Notes: generated by a model not told the origin, from the sequence alone. A stretch of DNA of 64,000 nucleotides from PFJX01 sp044227325 (GCA_044227325.1 JBGAFI010000004.1:1-64000), one strand, 5' to 3'; shown: positions 49,270 through 58,643, counted from the stretch's first letter. Made by a program: numbers and translations.

Positions 49270-52200
49270 TCAGCGCATGAAATCCCAGCCCTCGCCCTCC
49301 CGCAGCAACCAGGGATTGGCCTTTCTGTCCTTGGCGGGCATCGGCTTGGGCGGCGGCGCGGCGGGCGGCGGCGGCGGATCCGGCTTGTCCACCTGGGGCG
49401 GCGGCGGCGCCGGCGGCTGCTCCTCGACGGGCGGCGCCGGCTTCGTGGCCGGGATGGGTTTGGGCTTCGCGACAGGCGCGACCGGTTTGGGCTGCGCCGG
49501 CTTGGCCTGGCCGGGTGCGGCGGACTCGGCCTTGGCCGGGAGCGGCGGCAGGCCGTCGGCGGGCAAGGGGCTCAGCTTGGGCGGCTCGCCGATGGGCGAG
49601 TCGGCTTCCGCGTCGAACATCTGCGCCCATTCCTGCCAGGTCGGCTCGGGCCGCTCGCTGCCCAGGACGAGACCGCGCAGGGCGGGCTCCATGTCCTTGA
49701 CGATCTGCACGGCGATGGCGCTGGTGAAGTGGTAGTCCCCGGCGGCCTCGCCCGGCACGAAGACCGTCATCACGCCGAAGAAGCGTGAACCCAGATAGAA
49801 GGCGAAAGTCGCGGTGCGGTTCATGACCCGGGATTCCAGAACCTGGCCGCTGGCCGAATAGACTTCCAGGCGGTGATCGCCGGTGCCGGTCTTGCCGCCG
49901 ATGGGCAGGGTCGTGCCGTCGCCCAGGGGGAATGCGCCGCGCAAGCGCCGCGCCGTGCCGTCCTGCACCACGTTGAGCAGGGCCTGGCGCACCACCTGGG
50001 AGATCTCGCTCTGGAAGATGCGCGTGGCTTCGGGACGTATCCGCTTGAGTATGGTGTGGTAGGGCGTGCCGGAGGCGAATTCCAGCCGCGTCAGGGTGAC
50101 CGGAGGCAGCTTGACGCCATCGTTGAGGATCACGCCCATGAGTTCGGCCAGGGCCGAGGGGCGATCCGCCGACGAACCGATGGCGGTGGCGTAGGAAGGC
50201 ACCAGACTGCCGAAGGGATAGCCCAGCCGGCGCCAGCGCTTGTGGATTTCCTGGAACGCCTCGATTTCCAGCAGGGACATGATGCGCACGTCCTGGGCGT
50301 TCTTGTGGCTGGTGTTGATCAGCCAGTCGTAGACATCCACCCGCTCCTGCTCGCTGGCCTGGGTGATTTCGCTCCAGTGGGCGTTGGGATGGGCGCGCAG
50401 ATAGGCCACGAGCCAGAGTTCCAGAGGGTGGATCTGGGCGATGTAGCCCCGGTCCGACAGGTTGAATTTATCCGGCCCATAGGTTTCGTACAGGTATTGG
50501 TAATCCCCCTCGTCCAGATTGGCGGGGTTGTTCAAGCGCTGCTTGATGAAGGCGGCCAGGGCCGCCACGTCGGCCTGGGGTTCCAGATACCGGAACACGG
50601 CGGCCAGACGCTTGGGGTTGGCCGTCAGGTGGTTGAGCAGGGCATTGAGGGCATCGTCCGGCTTCAGTCCCTTGTACTTCTTGTTGAAGCGGATCAGGTA
50701 GGACTTGCCCTCCTTGTCGGCGAACTGCTTCAGGTATTCCTCCCGGCGCGGATCGTTCGGGTCGGCGAGAATCTGGGCCGCGCCCTTTGGATCCCGGTAC
50801 ATGAAGTGGCGCACGATGTCCCGCATCAGGCGGATGAAGGGCAGGTTGACCGAGTTGCGCGTCGCCTCCCACAGGTCCATGACCTTGTTGTTGTCGTCGC
50901 CGTGGAAGTTGTTGAAGCGGTGCACGCCGCCGCCGGTGAAGAACGCCTCGCTCGGGTTGGCGGAATACATGCGCGACATCGCGGCTTCCAGCATGGGCTG
51001 GAGGGACTTGTCCTCGGCGTTCGCCAGGTAGTCGACCGCCCAGCGCATGAGCAGATCCTTGTCGGAGACCTTCAGCTTGAGCAGCTTCCCGCGCGGCAGA
51101 TTCATGTACTGCTCGCGCAATTCGGCCACCAGTTGCAGATAGGTGATCAGGGTGCGCAGTTTGGCGGAGGAACCCATGTCCAGCTTGGCGCCCTTGTTGA
51201 TGTCGAAGGGCTGGTTCAGGTTGTCCGCCTGGACCCGCAGCAGCGCGCCGTCCTCGGTGTTCTCGTAGAGCGTGAAGCTGTAGATGGGCTTGCTCAGGTC
51301 GTTGTCGGACTCGAGCAGGTAATGGCCGTACAGCCCCGCGGCCTCCACCACCACCGGATCGGACAGGCGGCGCAGGAAGGCGGAGACGGCATGCTGCGTG
51401 GGCGCGTGCAGGGTCGCGCTGGCTTTCAGATCGAGGCGGTCCAGGTCGTACAGCAGGGGGATGCCGAGTTTGTTGGAAAGCTCGACGCGCAAGGCGTTGG
51501 CCGCCTTGTTCTCCACGTATTCCACCTTCTGCTTCCTGCCGTTGCTATGGAATGTGATCCGCTCGCGGGTCGCCGCGTCCCGGAACGCCGGGCTGATCAC
51601 CTTCGCATCGGCGAGCAGGCGCAGGTAGACATCGGCGTGCTCGTTGAGGCTCTCGCGCCCGGCGAGCAGATAGTAGGACGGCTTGCGCTGGGAGATGAGC
51701 AGGCCCAGCACGTGCTTGAAGGCCCGCGCCGCCTCCGGCGTGGGCCGGGGCGAACGCAGCAACTGGTTGACCCGATCGAAATCCAGCCCGAACCAGGCGG
51801 TCAACCCGTCCCCCACGCCGTTCACTTCGCCGAACCCCGGCGCGGCGGCCAGGGGCACGGTATTCAGGTAGTCCAGCACGATCCGGCGGCGCGATGCCCG
51901 GGTATCCTCGCCCTCCAGATAGGCGCGCAGGGAAGCGGAGGCCATCTGGGTCAGCTTGTCCGTCGCGGTCATGGTCAGGCCGTCGGGGGAATGGCGGTAC
52001 TTCTCGATCTGGGTGGCCAGGGTCGAACCGCCCGGCACGTTGCGGGACGGATCGATGGCCTGCAACATCTTCTCCAGCACGGCCTGCCCGAGCCGGTCCC
52101 ACTCCACCGCCGGGTTGCGCAGGGGATGGTTGGGGTCCAGCAGTTCCCGGTTCTCGATGAACAGCAGCGTGTTGGCAACCACGGCGGGGACGCTGTTGAA

Positions 52201-52659
52201 ATCCGCATAGGCGTGGCTGGGATGTTTCGAGTCGTGCAGCGTGTCGCCGCGGCAATCCAGGATGGTCAGGCCCGCGACGGATTTTTCCGCGTAGGGCATG
52301 TACAGGCCGAAATCGTCGATGCGGGCCATGTCCTCGGAAATCCGCGCCTGCTGGGTAACCGCGAAGCCCTGTCCCTTGAGCCGCTTGACGAAGTCCGGCA
52401 ACCCCACATAACCCATGCGGATGTCGTAGGGACCGTTTTTCGGCGTGCGCAAAGCGGGGTTTTCGCCGTCCGCCATCTGGAAACTGAGGCGTTTGCCGTA
52501 GCCCGCCAGCACCATGGCCTGGAACGGCGAGGCGATCAGTTCGTAGGCGGCGATCAGCGCGCCGAGCAGGACCGCGATGCCGATCAACAGCCAGAGCCAG
52601 ATGCGGCGGGATTTCACTTTGACGGGAGCGGGGGAGCCGGGAGCAGCGGGTTCGGTCAT
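49270..52659 (-). CDS. Bifunctional penicillin-binding protein (GT51 transglycosylase/transpeptidase)
   Basis: A 1129-aa inner-membrane, periplasm-facing cell-wall synthase. One membrane helix lies at about 20-42. The GT51 domain follows, with LLFIENRELLDP holding the catalytic glutamate and NVPGGSTLATQIEKY. The transpeptidase has SSAK (in MGSSAKLRTL), SVN (in NSVNLPF) and KTG (in IGGKTGTGDH). The last roughly 110 residues are rich in Pro, Ala and Lys, a low-complexity tail. It is longer than PBP1a and belongs to a proteobacterial class often annotated as penicillin-binding transglycosylase. It is 75 bp downstream of the hemF remnant. Confidence 0.9.
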   Translation of the reverse strand: MTEPAAPGSPAPVKVKSRRIWLWLLIGIAVLLGALIAAYELIASPFQAMVLAGYGKRLSFQMADGENPALRTPKNGPYDIRMGYVGLPDFVKRLKGQGFAVTQQARISEDMARIDDFGLYMPYAEKSVAGLTILDCRGDTLHDSKHPSHAYADFNSVPAVVANTLLFIENRELLDPNHPLRNPAVEWDRLGQAVLEKMLQAIDPSRNVPGGSTLATQIEKYRHSPDGLTMTATDKLTQMASASLRAYLEGEDTRASRRRIVLDYLNTVPLAAAPGFGEVNGVGDGLTAWFGLDFDRVNQLLRSPRPTPEAARAFKHVLGLLISQRKPSYYLLAGRESLNEHADVYLRLLADAKVISPAFRDAATRERITFHSNGRKQKVEYVENKAANALRVELSNKLGIPLLYDLDRLDLKASATLHAPTQHAVSAFLRRLSDPVVVEAAGLYGHYLLESDNDLSKPIYSFTLYENTEDGALLRVQADNLNQPFDINKGAKLDMGSSAKLRTLITYLQLVAELREQYMNLPRGKLLKLKVSDKDLLMRWAVDYLANAEDKSLQPMLEAAMSRMYSANPSEAFFTGGGVHRFNNFHGDDNNKVMDLWEATRNSVNLPFIRLMRDIVRHFMYRDPKGAAQILADPNDPRREEYLKQFADKEGKSYLIRFNKKYKGLKPDDALNALLNHLTANPKRLAAVFRYLEPQADVAALAAFIKQRLNNPANLDEGDYQYLYETYGPDKFNLSDRGYIAQIHPLELWLVAYLRAHPNAHWSEITQASEQERVDVYDWLINTSHKNAQDVRIMSLLEIEAFQEIHKRWRRLGYPFGSLVPSYATAIGSSADRPSALAELMGVILNDGVKLPPVTLTRLEFASGTPYHTILKRIRPEATRIFQSEISQVVRQALLNVVQDGTARRLRGAFPLGDGTTLPIGGKTGTGDHRLEVYSASGQVLESRVMNRTATFAFYLGSRFFGVMTVFVPGEAAGDYHFTSAIAVQIVKDMEPALRGLVLGSERPEPTWQEWAQMFDAEADSPIGEPPKLSPLPADGLPPLPAKAESAAPGQAKPAQPKPVAPVAKPKPIPATKPAPPVEEQPPAPPPPQVDKPDPPPPPAAPPPKPMPAKDRKANPWLLREGEGWDFMR

Positions 52660-52734
52660 TGTTTTTTTATCGAGAGAAGGCGGGAGCCGCGTTCAAATGC
52701 GTGGGATTCGGCAAGGGCAGTCGGAGGAAAGGGT

Positions 52735-53564
52735 TCAGGGCTGGCCGAACTCCCCCAGCCAATCCCGGGGACGCAGGAAGTCGCTGTACAGCCTCGCTTC
52801 CGGCGAACCCGCCTCCGGTTGCCAGTCGTAGCGCCACTTCACGAGCGGCGGCATGGACATGAGGATGGATTCGGTGCGCCCGCCGGATTGCAGCCCGAAC
52901 AGGGTGCCCCGGTCGAACACCAGGTTGAATTCCACATAGCGGCCACGGCGATAAAGCTGGAACTCCCGCTCGCGCTCGCCGTGGGGCATGCCGGCCCGGC
53001 GTTGCAGGATGGGCACGTAGGCGGCGAGGAAATGGTCGCCCACCGATTCGATCAGGTTGAAGCACTGCTCGAAACCGCCCTCGCACAAATCGTCGAAAAA
53101 GATGCCGCCGATGCCGCGCGGTTCGTTGCGGTGTTTCAGGAAGAAGTACTCGTCGCACCATTTCTTGAAGCGCGGGTAGTAGGCGGTGTCGAACGGGTCC
53201 AGCGACTTGCGGCACATGGCGTGGAAGTGCGCCGCGTCCTCCTCGAAGCCGTAATAGGGCGTCATGTCCATGCCGCCGCCGAACCACCAGACCGGTTCCT
53301 CGCCCGCCTTTTCGGCGACGAAGAAGCGCACGTTCATGTGGGTCGTCGGCGCGTAGGGATTGCGCGGGTGCATGACCAGGGACACGCCCATGGCCTCCCA
53401 GCGCCGGCCGGCCAGTTCGGGGCGGTGGGCCGAGGCCGAGGGTGGCAGCCCTCGGGACGTTCCCAGCCGTCCCGGCGGAAGGTCTTGCCGTCCACCTGCT
53501 CCATGCGTTCGACGATGAGTTCCTGGAGTTCCAGGAGGAATTCCTTGACCGGGGCGGTATCCAT
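52735..53564 (-). pseudogene. hemF: Coproporphyrinogen III oxidase, internally deleted and frameshifted
   Basis: HemF decarboxylates coproporphyrinogen III with O2 in haem synthesis. The first 41 codons (from the ATG at 53564, MDTAPVKEF to GWERPEG) are normal. The next in-frame codons are not HemF. The correct sequence resumes in another frame at GLPPSASAHRPELAG (about 53447) and continues intact to the end, with WWFGGGMDMTPYYGFEEDA and YRRGRYVEFNLV. About 27 residues are missing, corresponding to the G-G-G-x-S-R-V-L to N-F-S-H-V-x-G segment. The loss must be 3n+1 nucleotides, roughly 80-85. Either the gene is dead or the assembly collapsed here. Confidence 0.85.
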
Positions 53565-53654
53565 ATTGGGCGGTGACAAAGGAGACGGCAGGCATTCTAT
53601 CGCCAATGGCCGTGTCGCTGCCCAATGCCCGTCATGCCGCCTAGGGGCCATTCC

Positions 53655-53671
53655 CGTGACAACGTGTCGCA
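53655..53671 (+). promoter_or_regulatory. Palindromic PEP-CTERM promoter element, copy 1
   Basis: CGTGACA-ACG-TGTCGCA lies 74 bases before the ATG of the PEP-CTERM gene at 53746. The same palindrome stands exactly 74 bases before the PEP-CTERM gene that starts at 58490. It is probably a regulator-binding site. Identity with a PrsR-type site is unproven. Confidence 0.6.
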
Positions 53672-53745
53672 TTGTTCCCTCCCCGGCCCGCGCCAAGAAT
53701 CCATTCCCCAGGCGAATCCCCGCCGGCACAGAGGATGGAGACACC

Positions 53746-54579
53746 ATGACGACACAATCAAAACGCGCCTCCCGGCGGCGAGCAGCCCGACAAGCCCTGA
53801 TCCTGGCGATGGGCATGGGCCTCACGGCGGCCGCCCAGGCACATATCAGTTATACGGGACGGGATTTCGGCAGCATCTCCGGCGCCGCCAACCTGACCCT
53901 CGCGAACCAGACCGTCACCGGCGACTACGGGTGGGCCGACGCCACGGACGCGGACTTCGGCGACAGCCACAAATCCCGCGCCTATCGCTTCACCCTGACC
54001 GACACCTTGGACGTGACCATCACAGCGGCAGCCAACCCTTCCGCCACGGCCACCTCCCTGGGCGGCCTGCTGCCCGGTTTCAGCCTCTACCGGGGCTTGG
54101 CCCATCTGACCGGCAACAAGGATCACGATTTCTCGGATATTTCCCAGGCTTATCTGGTCACCCTGCCCGGCATCGCCAAGGAGGGCGCTTGGAACGCCCT
54201 GGGCGACTGGAAAGTCGGTCCGGATGGCGCCGGAGGCTTCGACGACCTGAGCTTTTTCGATTTCGTCGGTTACGCCGTGGATGGCACCGTGGCCAACTTC
54301 GCCTCGGGTTTCCAGAACGGCGTCGTCGGTGACGGCTTGGCGGATGGGAGGGTAAGCATGACCTTCCGATTGGGCCCGGGCGACTATTCCCTCTTCGTCG
54401 GCGGCGCGGACTACGACGGCCAGTTCGGCGGCACCACCGCCATAAGCCCCTATGGTGTTTCCCTGGCTCTCGACGTTGCCACGGTGCCGGAACCGGAAAC
54501 CTACGTTCTCTTGCTGTTGGGTCTCGGCCTGACCAGTCTGGCGGCTCGCCGGGACCGGCCGCGCCACCTCGCTCCGTGA
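53746..54579 (+). CDS. PEP-CTERM sorting-domain protein
   Basis: A 277-aa secreted protein. The N-terminal signal peptide covers about 1-33 (ending AAAQA). The C-terminal sorting signal reads VPEPETYVLLLLGLGLTSLAARR, i.e. a Pro-Glu-Pro motif, a hydrophobic stretch and basic residues. This would be processed by an exosortase and the protein placed on the cell surface or in the extracellular matrix. The middle is beta-rich with many Gly, Asp and Thr residues. The frame stays open far upstream, but the ATG at 53746 has GGATGGAG before it and starts the signal peptide. No exosortase is in the window. Confidence 0.88.
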   Translation: MTTQSKRASRRRAARQALILAMGMGLTAAAQAHISYTGRDFGSISGAANLTLANQTVTGDYGWADATDADFGDSHKSRAYRFTLTDTLDVTITAAANPSATATSLGGLLPGFSLYRGLAHLTGNKDHDFSDISQAYLVTLPGIAKEGAWNALGDWKVGPDGAGGFDDLSFFDFVGYAVDGTVANFASGFQNGVVGDGLADGRVSMTFRLGPGDYSLFVGGADYDGQFGGTTAISPYGVSLALDVATVPEPETYVLLLLGLGLTSLAARRDRPRHLAP

Positions 54580-54587
54580 CACCTCCC

Positions 54588-54610
54588 CGGGCGGCCCTGC
54601 TCCGCCCGGA
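54588..54610. terminator. Hairpin between convergent PEP-CTERM and receptor genes
   Basis: CCGGGCGG (54588-54595) and CCGCCCGG (54603-54610) form a perfect 8-bp stem in the 43-bp gap between two converging genes. Only ACCTTCC follows, so it is a moderate bidirectional terminator candidate. Confidence 0.45.
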
Positions 54611-54622
54611 CCTTCCCAAGCT

Positions 54623-56950
54623 TCAGAAACGGATATTCAGTGCCACATTGAACGAACGACCGCGGCCCGGCACGCTCATCCCCCAGGGAATCGCGTTGGT
54701 GGTCATGGCATTACCCTGGCCCAGATAGGCGCCCCCCAAAGGCTCCAGGTAGAAACGGTCGAACACGTTTTCCAGGGACAGGTCCAGGCGGACCCGCTTC
54801 CATTCATAGCTGCCGCGCAGGTTGAGCAGACCGTAGCCGTCGGTCCGCACCTCGTTCCGGACCTCGGACACGTGCTTCTTGCGCCCCACCAGCAACACCT
54901 CGGCGGTACCGCTCCAGCCCCCCAGACGATGGATCAGGGCGAGCTTCGCGTTGATGGGCATGATGTGATACAGGTGGTCGCCGGTGGTCCTGTCCCTGCC
55001 GTGGAGATAGCTCAACACGCCGCTGCCGGTGAAGCTGCCCAGGCCGGCGACCCGCCCCAGCAGCAGTTGGCCGGAGAGGTCGATGCCATACAGGCGGGCG
55101 TCGTGATTCGCGTACTGGAGCAGCACATACCTGTTGGTCGCGGTCGCGTTCAGGTTGGTGCACAGGGCGCTCAGGCTGGCGGCGCAGCGCTCCGCGTTGA
55201 TGAAGTCGCGCACGCGGGTGACATGCCCCGTCACCTTCAGTTTCCATTTTTCCTGGCTCGGATCGTGCCAATCGCCGCTGGCGCTCAGGGTGTAGGCGAC
55301 TTCGGGCTTCAGGTCGAGATTGCCGATGTAGCCGTTGCCGTCGCCGACGAAGTTGTTCATCACCCAGGCCATCGAGTTGGTCGACCAGGGGTAGCGCTCG
55401 TAGAGATTGGGGGAGCGGGTCTTGCGCGCGACGCCCACCTCGTAGGTCTGGCTTTCATCCGGGGTGAACCGGGCCAGGGAGGTCAGGTCCAGGTGATGGT
55501 CCGTGCGCGCGTGCTCCCGCGCGTTGAACACCCCGGCCTGGGCGGCATAGGTGTTGTTGTAGCCCTGGGCCTGGCCGGCATCGGACTTGACCGTGTCGCC
55601 GCGCAGCCCGATCAGGCTGAGCCACGCCGGAGTCCAGCGCGCCTCCCATTCGCCGAACACGCCGACGCGGTCGCGCTTGCCGTCGCGGATGTTCCAGAAA
55701 TCATTGCAACACATCGCCCCCGCGCTGCCGATGGGCGGCCACCAGTCGTCCAGACGGTAGTTCTGGAAATCGCCCCCCACCCGCAGCGTATCCCGGTCGG
55801 TAAGCGGAATGCTGGCCTTGATCAGGCCGCCGACGGTGGTCGCCTCGGTGTCCATGGGCATGTACATCCCCGCGAAGCGGTCCTGGAGCATGTCCATGTG
55901 GTGGCGCAGATCCTGGTGGAACAGGCGCGATTCCAACTCGCCCCACTGGTACTGCCCGGTGTAATGGAGATTGACCACCCGGTTCACATTGGAGGGCGCG
56001 TTCTTGTCCAGCACATACTGGGTCGGGTCCGCCGGGTCGGGCGCGCTGTAGACCATGTCCATGCGCTGGTTCGGGAAGCCCTCGTAGTCGAGCCTTTGCT
56101 CGCCCAGGCTCAACTCGATCAGGTGGCTGCCCGCGACGTTCAGCGCCAGGACCAGGTCGCGGTTCAGCGAGCCGCCATATTCGCTGGCCACCACCTCGTC
56201 CGCCGCGACGGGACGTTCGCCCAGGAACTGCCAGATGCCTGTCTTCTTGAAATCACCCGCGGCATGGTAGTTGTCGGACGCGGAGTAAGACTGGCTGTAG
56301 GACAGGCTCAGGCGCGTGTCGGCGAGGGTGACCCCGACCCGCGTGCCCCTGGCGTTGCCATTGCTGTTGTGGAAGCCGCCCAGATGGCCCTCCAGCAGGG
56401 GACCGTCACCGGCCCGGGCGAACCGGGGCGGCGCGGCATTCACCCGGATGGTGCCGCCGATGCTGTCGCCGCCCACGCTGACCGGCGCGATGCCGGCGTA
56501 CACCTCGACGCTGGCGACGCGGCTCGGATCGATGAAGGAGAACGCCGGGTTCATGTGGTTGGGGCAGGCCGTCATCAGGTCCATGCCGTCCACCTGGGTG
56601 CGCAGGCGGTCGTCCGCGAGGCCATGCACCACCGGCAGCGAGGAGATGCCGCCCGCGCCGTAAAGGCTCACGCCCGGCACGTCCTCCAGCAAGCGCGCGG
56701 TGTCGCTGCCGCGGGCGCGCTTCTCCGCCAGATCGGATGCATCGAGGCTGATGGCGCCGGCGGGCGCGTCGCCGTCCCGCTCCGCGCCGACCACCACCGT
56801 GTCGAAGACGGTCAACGCCGGGACATCGGCCGCGCGGGTGCTGGCGGAGAAGGCCATGGCGGCCGCCCCGGACAGCAGGGTGACCGCGAACAGGAGTGGC
56901 TCGCGCAGACACGGCAAACGCGGGAAAGAAAGAAGGATATTCACGGCCAT
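54623..56950 (-). CDS. TonB-dependent outer-membrane receptor, OprC/NosA-like copper type
   Basis: A 775-aa outer-membrane receptor. A signal peptide (to about residue 40) and a TonB-box-like DTVVV precede the plug domain (LLEDVPGVSLYGAGG) and a 22-strand type barrel ending in NVALNIRF. The plug contains TACPNHMNP, matching the CxxxM copper ligand pair described for OprC. A barrel loop has RHHMDM, matching the HxM pair. Copper uptake is therefore likely. It sits between PEP-CTERM genes, 94 bp upstream of which lies the tandem pair. No copper chaperone is adjacent. Confidence 0.87.
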   Translation of the reverse strand: MAVNILLSFPRLPCLREPLLFAVTLLSGAAAMAFSASTRAADVPALTVFDTVVVGAERDGDAPAGAISLDASDLAEKRARGSDTARLLEDVPGVSLYGAGGISSLPVVHGLADDRLRTQVDGMDLMTACPNHMNPAFSFIDPSRVASVEVYAGIAPVSVGGDSIGGTIRVNAAPPRFARAGDGPLLEGHLGGFHNSNGNARGTRVGVTLADTRLSLSYSQSYSASDNYHAAGDFKKTGIWQFLGERPVAADEVVASEYGGSLNRDLVLALNVAGSHLIELSLGEQRLDYEGFPNQRMDMVYSAPDPADPTQYVLDKNAPSNVNRVVNLHYTGQYQWGELESRLFHQDLRHHMDMLQDRFAGMYMPMDTEATTVGGLIKASIPLTDRDTLRVGGDFQNYRLDDWWPPIGSAGAMCCNDFWNIRDGKRDRVGVFGEWEARWTPAWLSLIGLRGDTVKSDAGQAQGYNNTYAAQAGVFNAREHARTDHHLDLTSLARFTPDESQTYEVGVARKTRSPNLYERYPWSTNSMAWVMNNFVGDGNGYIGNLDLKPEVAYTLSASGDWHDPSQEKWKLKVTGHVTRVRDFINAERCAASLSALCTNLNATATNRYVLLQYANHDARLYGIDLSGQLLLGRVAGLGSFTGSGVLSYLHGRDRTTGDHLYHIMPINAKLALIHRLGGWSGTAEVLLVGRKKHVSEVRNEVRTDGYGLLNLRGSYEWKRVRLDLSLENVFDRFYLEPLGGAYLGQGNAMTTNAIPWGMSVPGRGRSFNVALNIRF

Positions 56951-57044
56951 ACGGGACGGTCTTTCGCGACGGGGCCGGCGCCCGGGACGGAACGGCGCGG
57001 GCTCCTAGCGAAACCCGCGCCGGCTAGCTGCCTGTGTGGCGGGG

Positions 57045-57779
57045 TCAGGCCGCCGCGCGGCGGCGGCGCGCGGCCGTGCCCAGCAAGCCCAGGCCCACCA
57101 GCATCAGCGCATAGGTTTCCGGTTCCGGAACCGGCGCCGCCACGGCCGTGATGACCTGGGATACGGGATAGCCGCTCATGGTGCCGACGGAGCCGTAGCC
57201 CGCTTCGCTGGTGCCGGTCATGCACACCGCGCCCATCATGCCGCCCGGGGCGCAGTCGGCGTAGGCCAGCTTGTTGATCTGGGCCGAGGTCAGGGTCGCC
57301 AGCGGATCATCGGGCACGAAGATCAGGGCATAGGAGTTTTGGTGGGAATTCGCGTACTTGGCGGGAAACCCGTCATACACGCCGCCGTTGTCGATGCCGG
57401 ACTGGGGAGACCAGCCGTCGCCACCGGCGATGGTCGCGAAGGTGCTGGTGCTGTTCTTGGCGAACACGGCCGCGAACACGCCGCCCAGCCCGGCGTCGCG
57501 CCAGGAGACCAACTGGTAGTCAAGCGCCACCCAGGTCATGGTGTCGTCGGGATAGCCGGTGGCGCCGCCGGTCATCGATTCGCTGAGGGTGCCCCGCAGG
57601 TTCGAGACCGCGTGGGTGGCGGCGTCGTAGTCGAAGCTGCCCAGGAATATCGTGTCGTTCGGCTGGGTATCCGGCTCATACCAGACCGTTTTCACGTCGT
57701 AGGAGACGGCGGCGGCCTGGGCGGTCTGCATGCAGGCCAGCATGGAAAAAACGCCGGCAATGACTTGGATTTTGTTCAT
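57045..57779 (-). CDS. PEP-CTERM protein, tandem paralogue 2
   Basis: A 244-aa secreted protein with a signal peptide (ending AQAAA) and the C-terminal PEP-CTERM signal VPEPETYALMLVGLGLLGTAARRRR. It is a paralogue of the gene 15 bp upstream. Shared features are DTIFLGSFDYDA, LSESMTG, KLAYADCAPGG and VCMTG near the C-terminal third. Two cysteines and several methionines cluster in that segment. The spacing shows co-transcription with its paralogue. Function is unknown; surface location depends on an exosortase encoded elsewhere. Confidence 0.87.
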   Translation of the reverse strand: MNKIQVIAGVFSMLACMQTAQAAAVSYDVKTVWYEPDTQPNDTIFLGSFDYDAATHAVSNLRGTLSESMTGGATGYPDDTMTWVALDYQLVSWRDAGLGGVFAAVFAKNSTSTFATIAGGDGWSPQSGIDNGGVYDGFPAKYANSHQNSYALIFVPDDPLATLTSAQINKLAYADCAPGGMMGAVCMTGTSEAGYGSVGTMSGYPVSQVITAVAAPVPEPETYALMLVGLGLLGTAARRRRAAA

Positions 57780-57794
57780 CTCTCTCTCCTCGAA

Positions 57795-58490
57795 TCAGGC
57801 AATGAAACCCAGGGTCTTGCGGCGACGCGCCAGGCTGGCGATCAGGCCGAGGCCGGCAAGGAACAAGGCGTAGGTCTCGGGCTCGGGCACCGCGGCGGTG
57901 ATGGTCTGGGTGACGGGATAAGTGCCCTGCATGGTGCCGCCGGACAGGTCCGCCTCGGTGCCGACATAGCCGGTCATGCACACCGTGCGCTGCACGGGGG
58001 GCAGCATCATGGGCATCAGCCCGCCCGCCGCGCAGTCGGCGTAGGCCAGCTTCGCGACCTGCGCGGTGGACAAGGGCGACGTGGGGTCCGCCAGGGGCAC
58101 GTCGATGGTGACGTAGGCGTTGAAGTTGCCGTACGTGTTCTTGCCGCCGGTGGCGAAGCCGCCGCCGGCGAAGACGTCGGTCGTGTTCTGGGCGAACACG
58201 CTGACCAGCAGTCCGCCCATGCCGTCGCTCTGCGATGCCAGTTGGTAATCGAGCGCCACGGACTGGGTATTGCCGGTCATGGCCTCGGTGAGCATCCCTT
58301 TCAGGTTGAACACGGTCAGGGTGTCCGAATCGAAATCGAAGCTACCGGTGAAGATGGTGTCCCAGGTCGGGTTGGTGGCGTCATAGACGACCTGGTTGAA
58401 GGTCTGCATGACGTTGTAGGTGGTCACGGCCGCCTGGGCCGCCGGCGTGCCGACGGACAGGGCGACGGCGAGCAACAAGGATTTCTGCAT
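57795..58490 (-). CDS. PEP-CTERM protein, tandem paralogue 1
   Basis: A 231-aa secreted protein with a signal peptide (ending AAQAA) and the sorting signal VPEPETYALFLAGLGLIASLARRR. It is the promoter-proximal member of a tandem pair and is similar to its neighbour through DTIFTGSFDFDS, LTEAMTG, KLAYADCAAGGLMPMM and VCMTG. AGGGGAACTCC precedes the ATG. A palindrome shared with the PEP-CTERM gene at 53746 lies 74 bases upstream, and a second copy lies 62 bases further out. The function is unknown. Confidence 0.87.
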   Translation of the reverse strand: MQKSLLLAVALSVGTPAAQAAVTTYNVMQTFNQVVYDATNPTWDTIFTGSFDFDSDTLTVFNLKGMLTEAMTGNTQSVALDYQLASQSDGMGGLLVSVFAQNTTDVFAGGGFATGGKNTYGNFNAYVTIDVPLADPTSPLSTAQVAKLAYADCAAGGLMPMMLPPVQRTVCMTGYVGTEADLSGGTMQGTYPVTQTITAAVPEPETYALFLAGLGLIASLARRRKTLGFIA

Positions 58491-58564
58491 TGGAGTTCCC
58501 CTAAAAATGAGCGCTACGGGATTCGAGCCCGGCGGAGTCTAGATTCGGGGATGGTTTTTGAACC

Positions 58565-58581
58565 TGCGACACGTTGCCGCA
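58565..58581 (-). promoter_or_regulatory. Palindromic PEP-CTERM promoter element, copy 2
   Basis: On the minus strand TGCGGCA-ACG-TGTCGCA ends 74 bases before the ATG at 58490. That is identical spacing to copy 1 at 53655-53671. Ten consecutive bases, CAACGTGTCG, are identical between the copies. Confidence 0.62.
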
Positions 58582-58643
58582 TGAGCGGGCGCGCGTCCGT
58601 GAACACCAGCGCAGTGGCGCGTCAGGCCTGGGACGGCGGCGCC

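Noticed and set aside
49873..53745. Very long plus-strand open frame opposite the penicillin-binding protein and hemF, continuous with the PEP-CTERM gene
   Set aside because: It is antisense to a protein with all expected motifs. Its translation is His/Gly/Asp-rich shadow sequence of high-GC codons. Only the part from 53746 has a signal peptide and real domain.
53672..53745. Sigma-54 promoter between the palindrome and the PEP-CTERM start
   Set aside because: No GG-N10-GC pair with the expected surrounding bases was found here or in the matching region before 58490.
58510..58530. tRNA T-arm-like sequence (GGGATTCGAGCCC)
   Set aside because: The loop does not start with TTC in the correct position, and no acceptor, D or anticodon stems can be formed around it.
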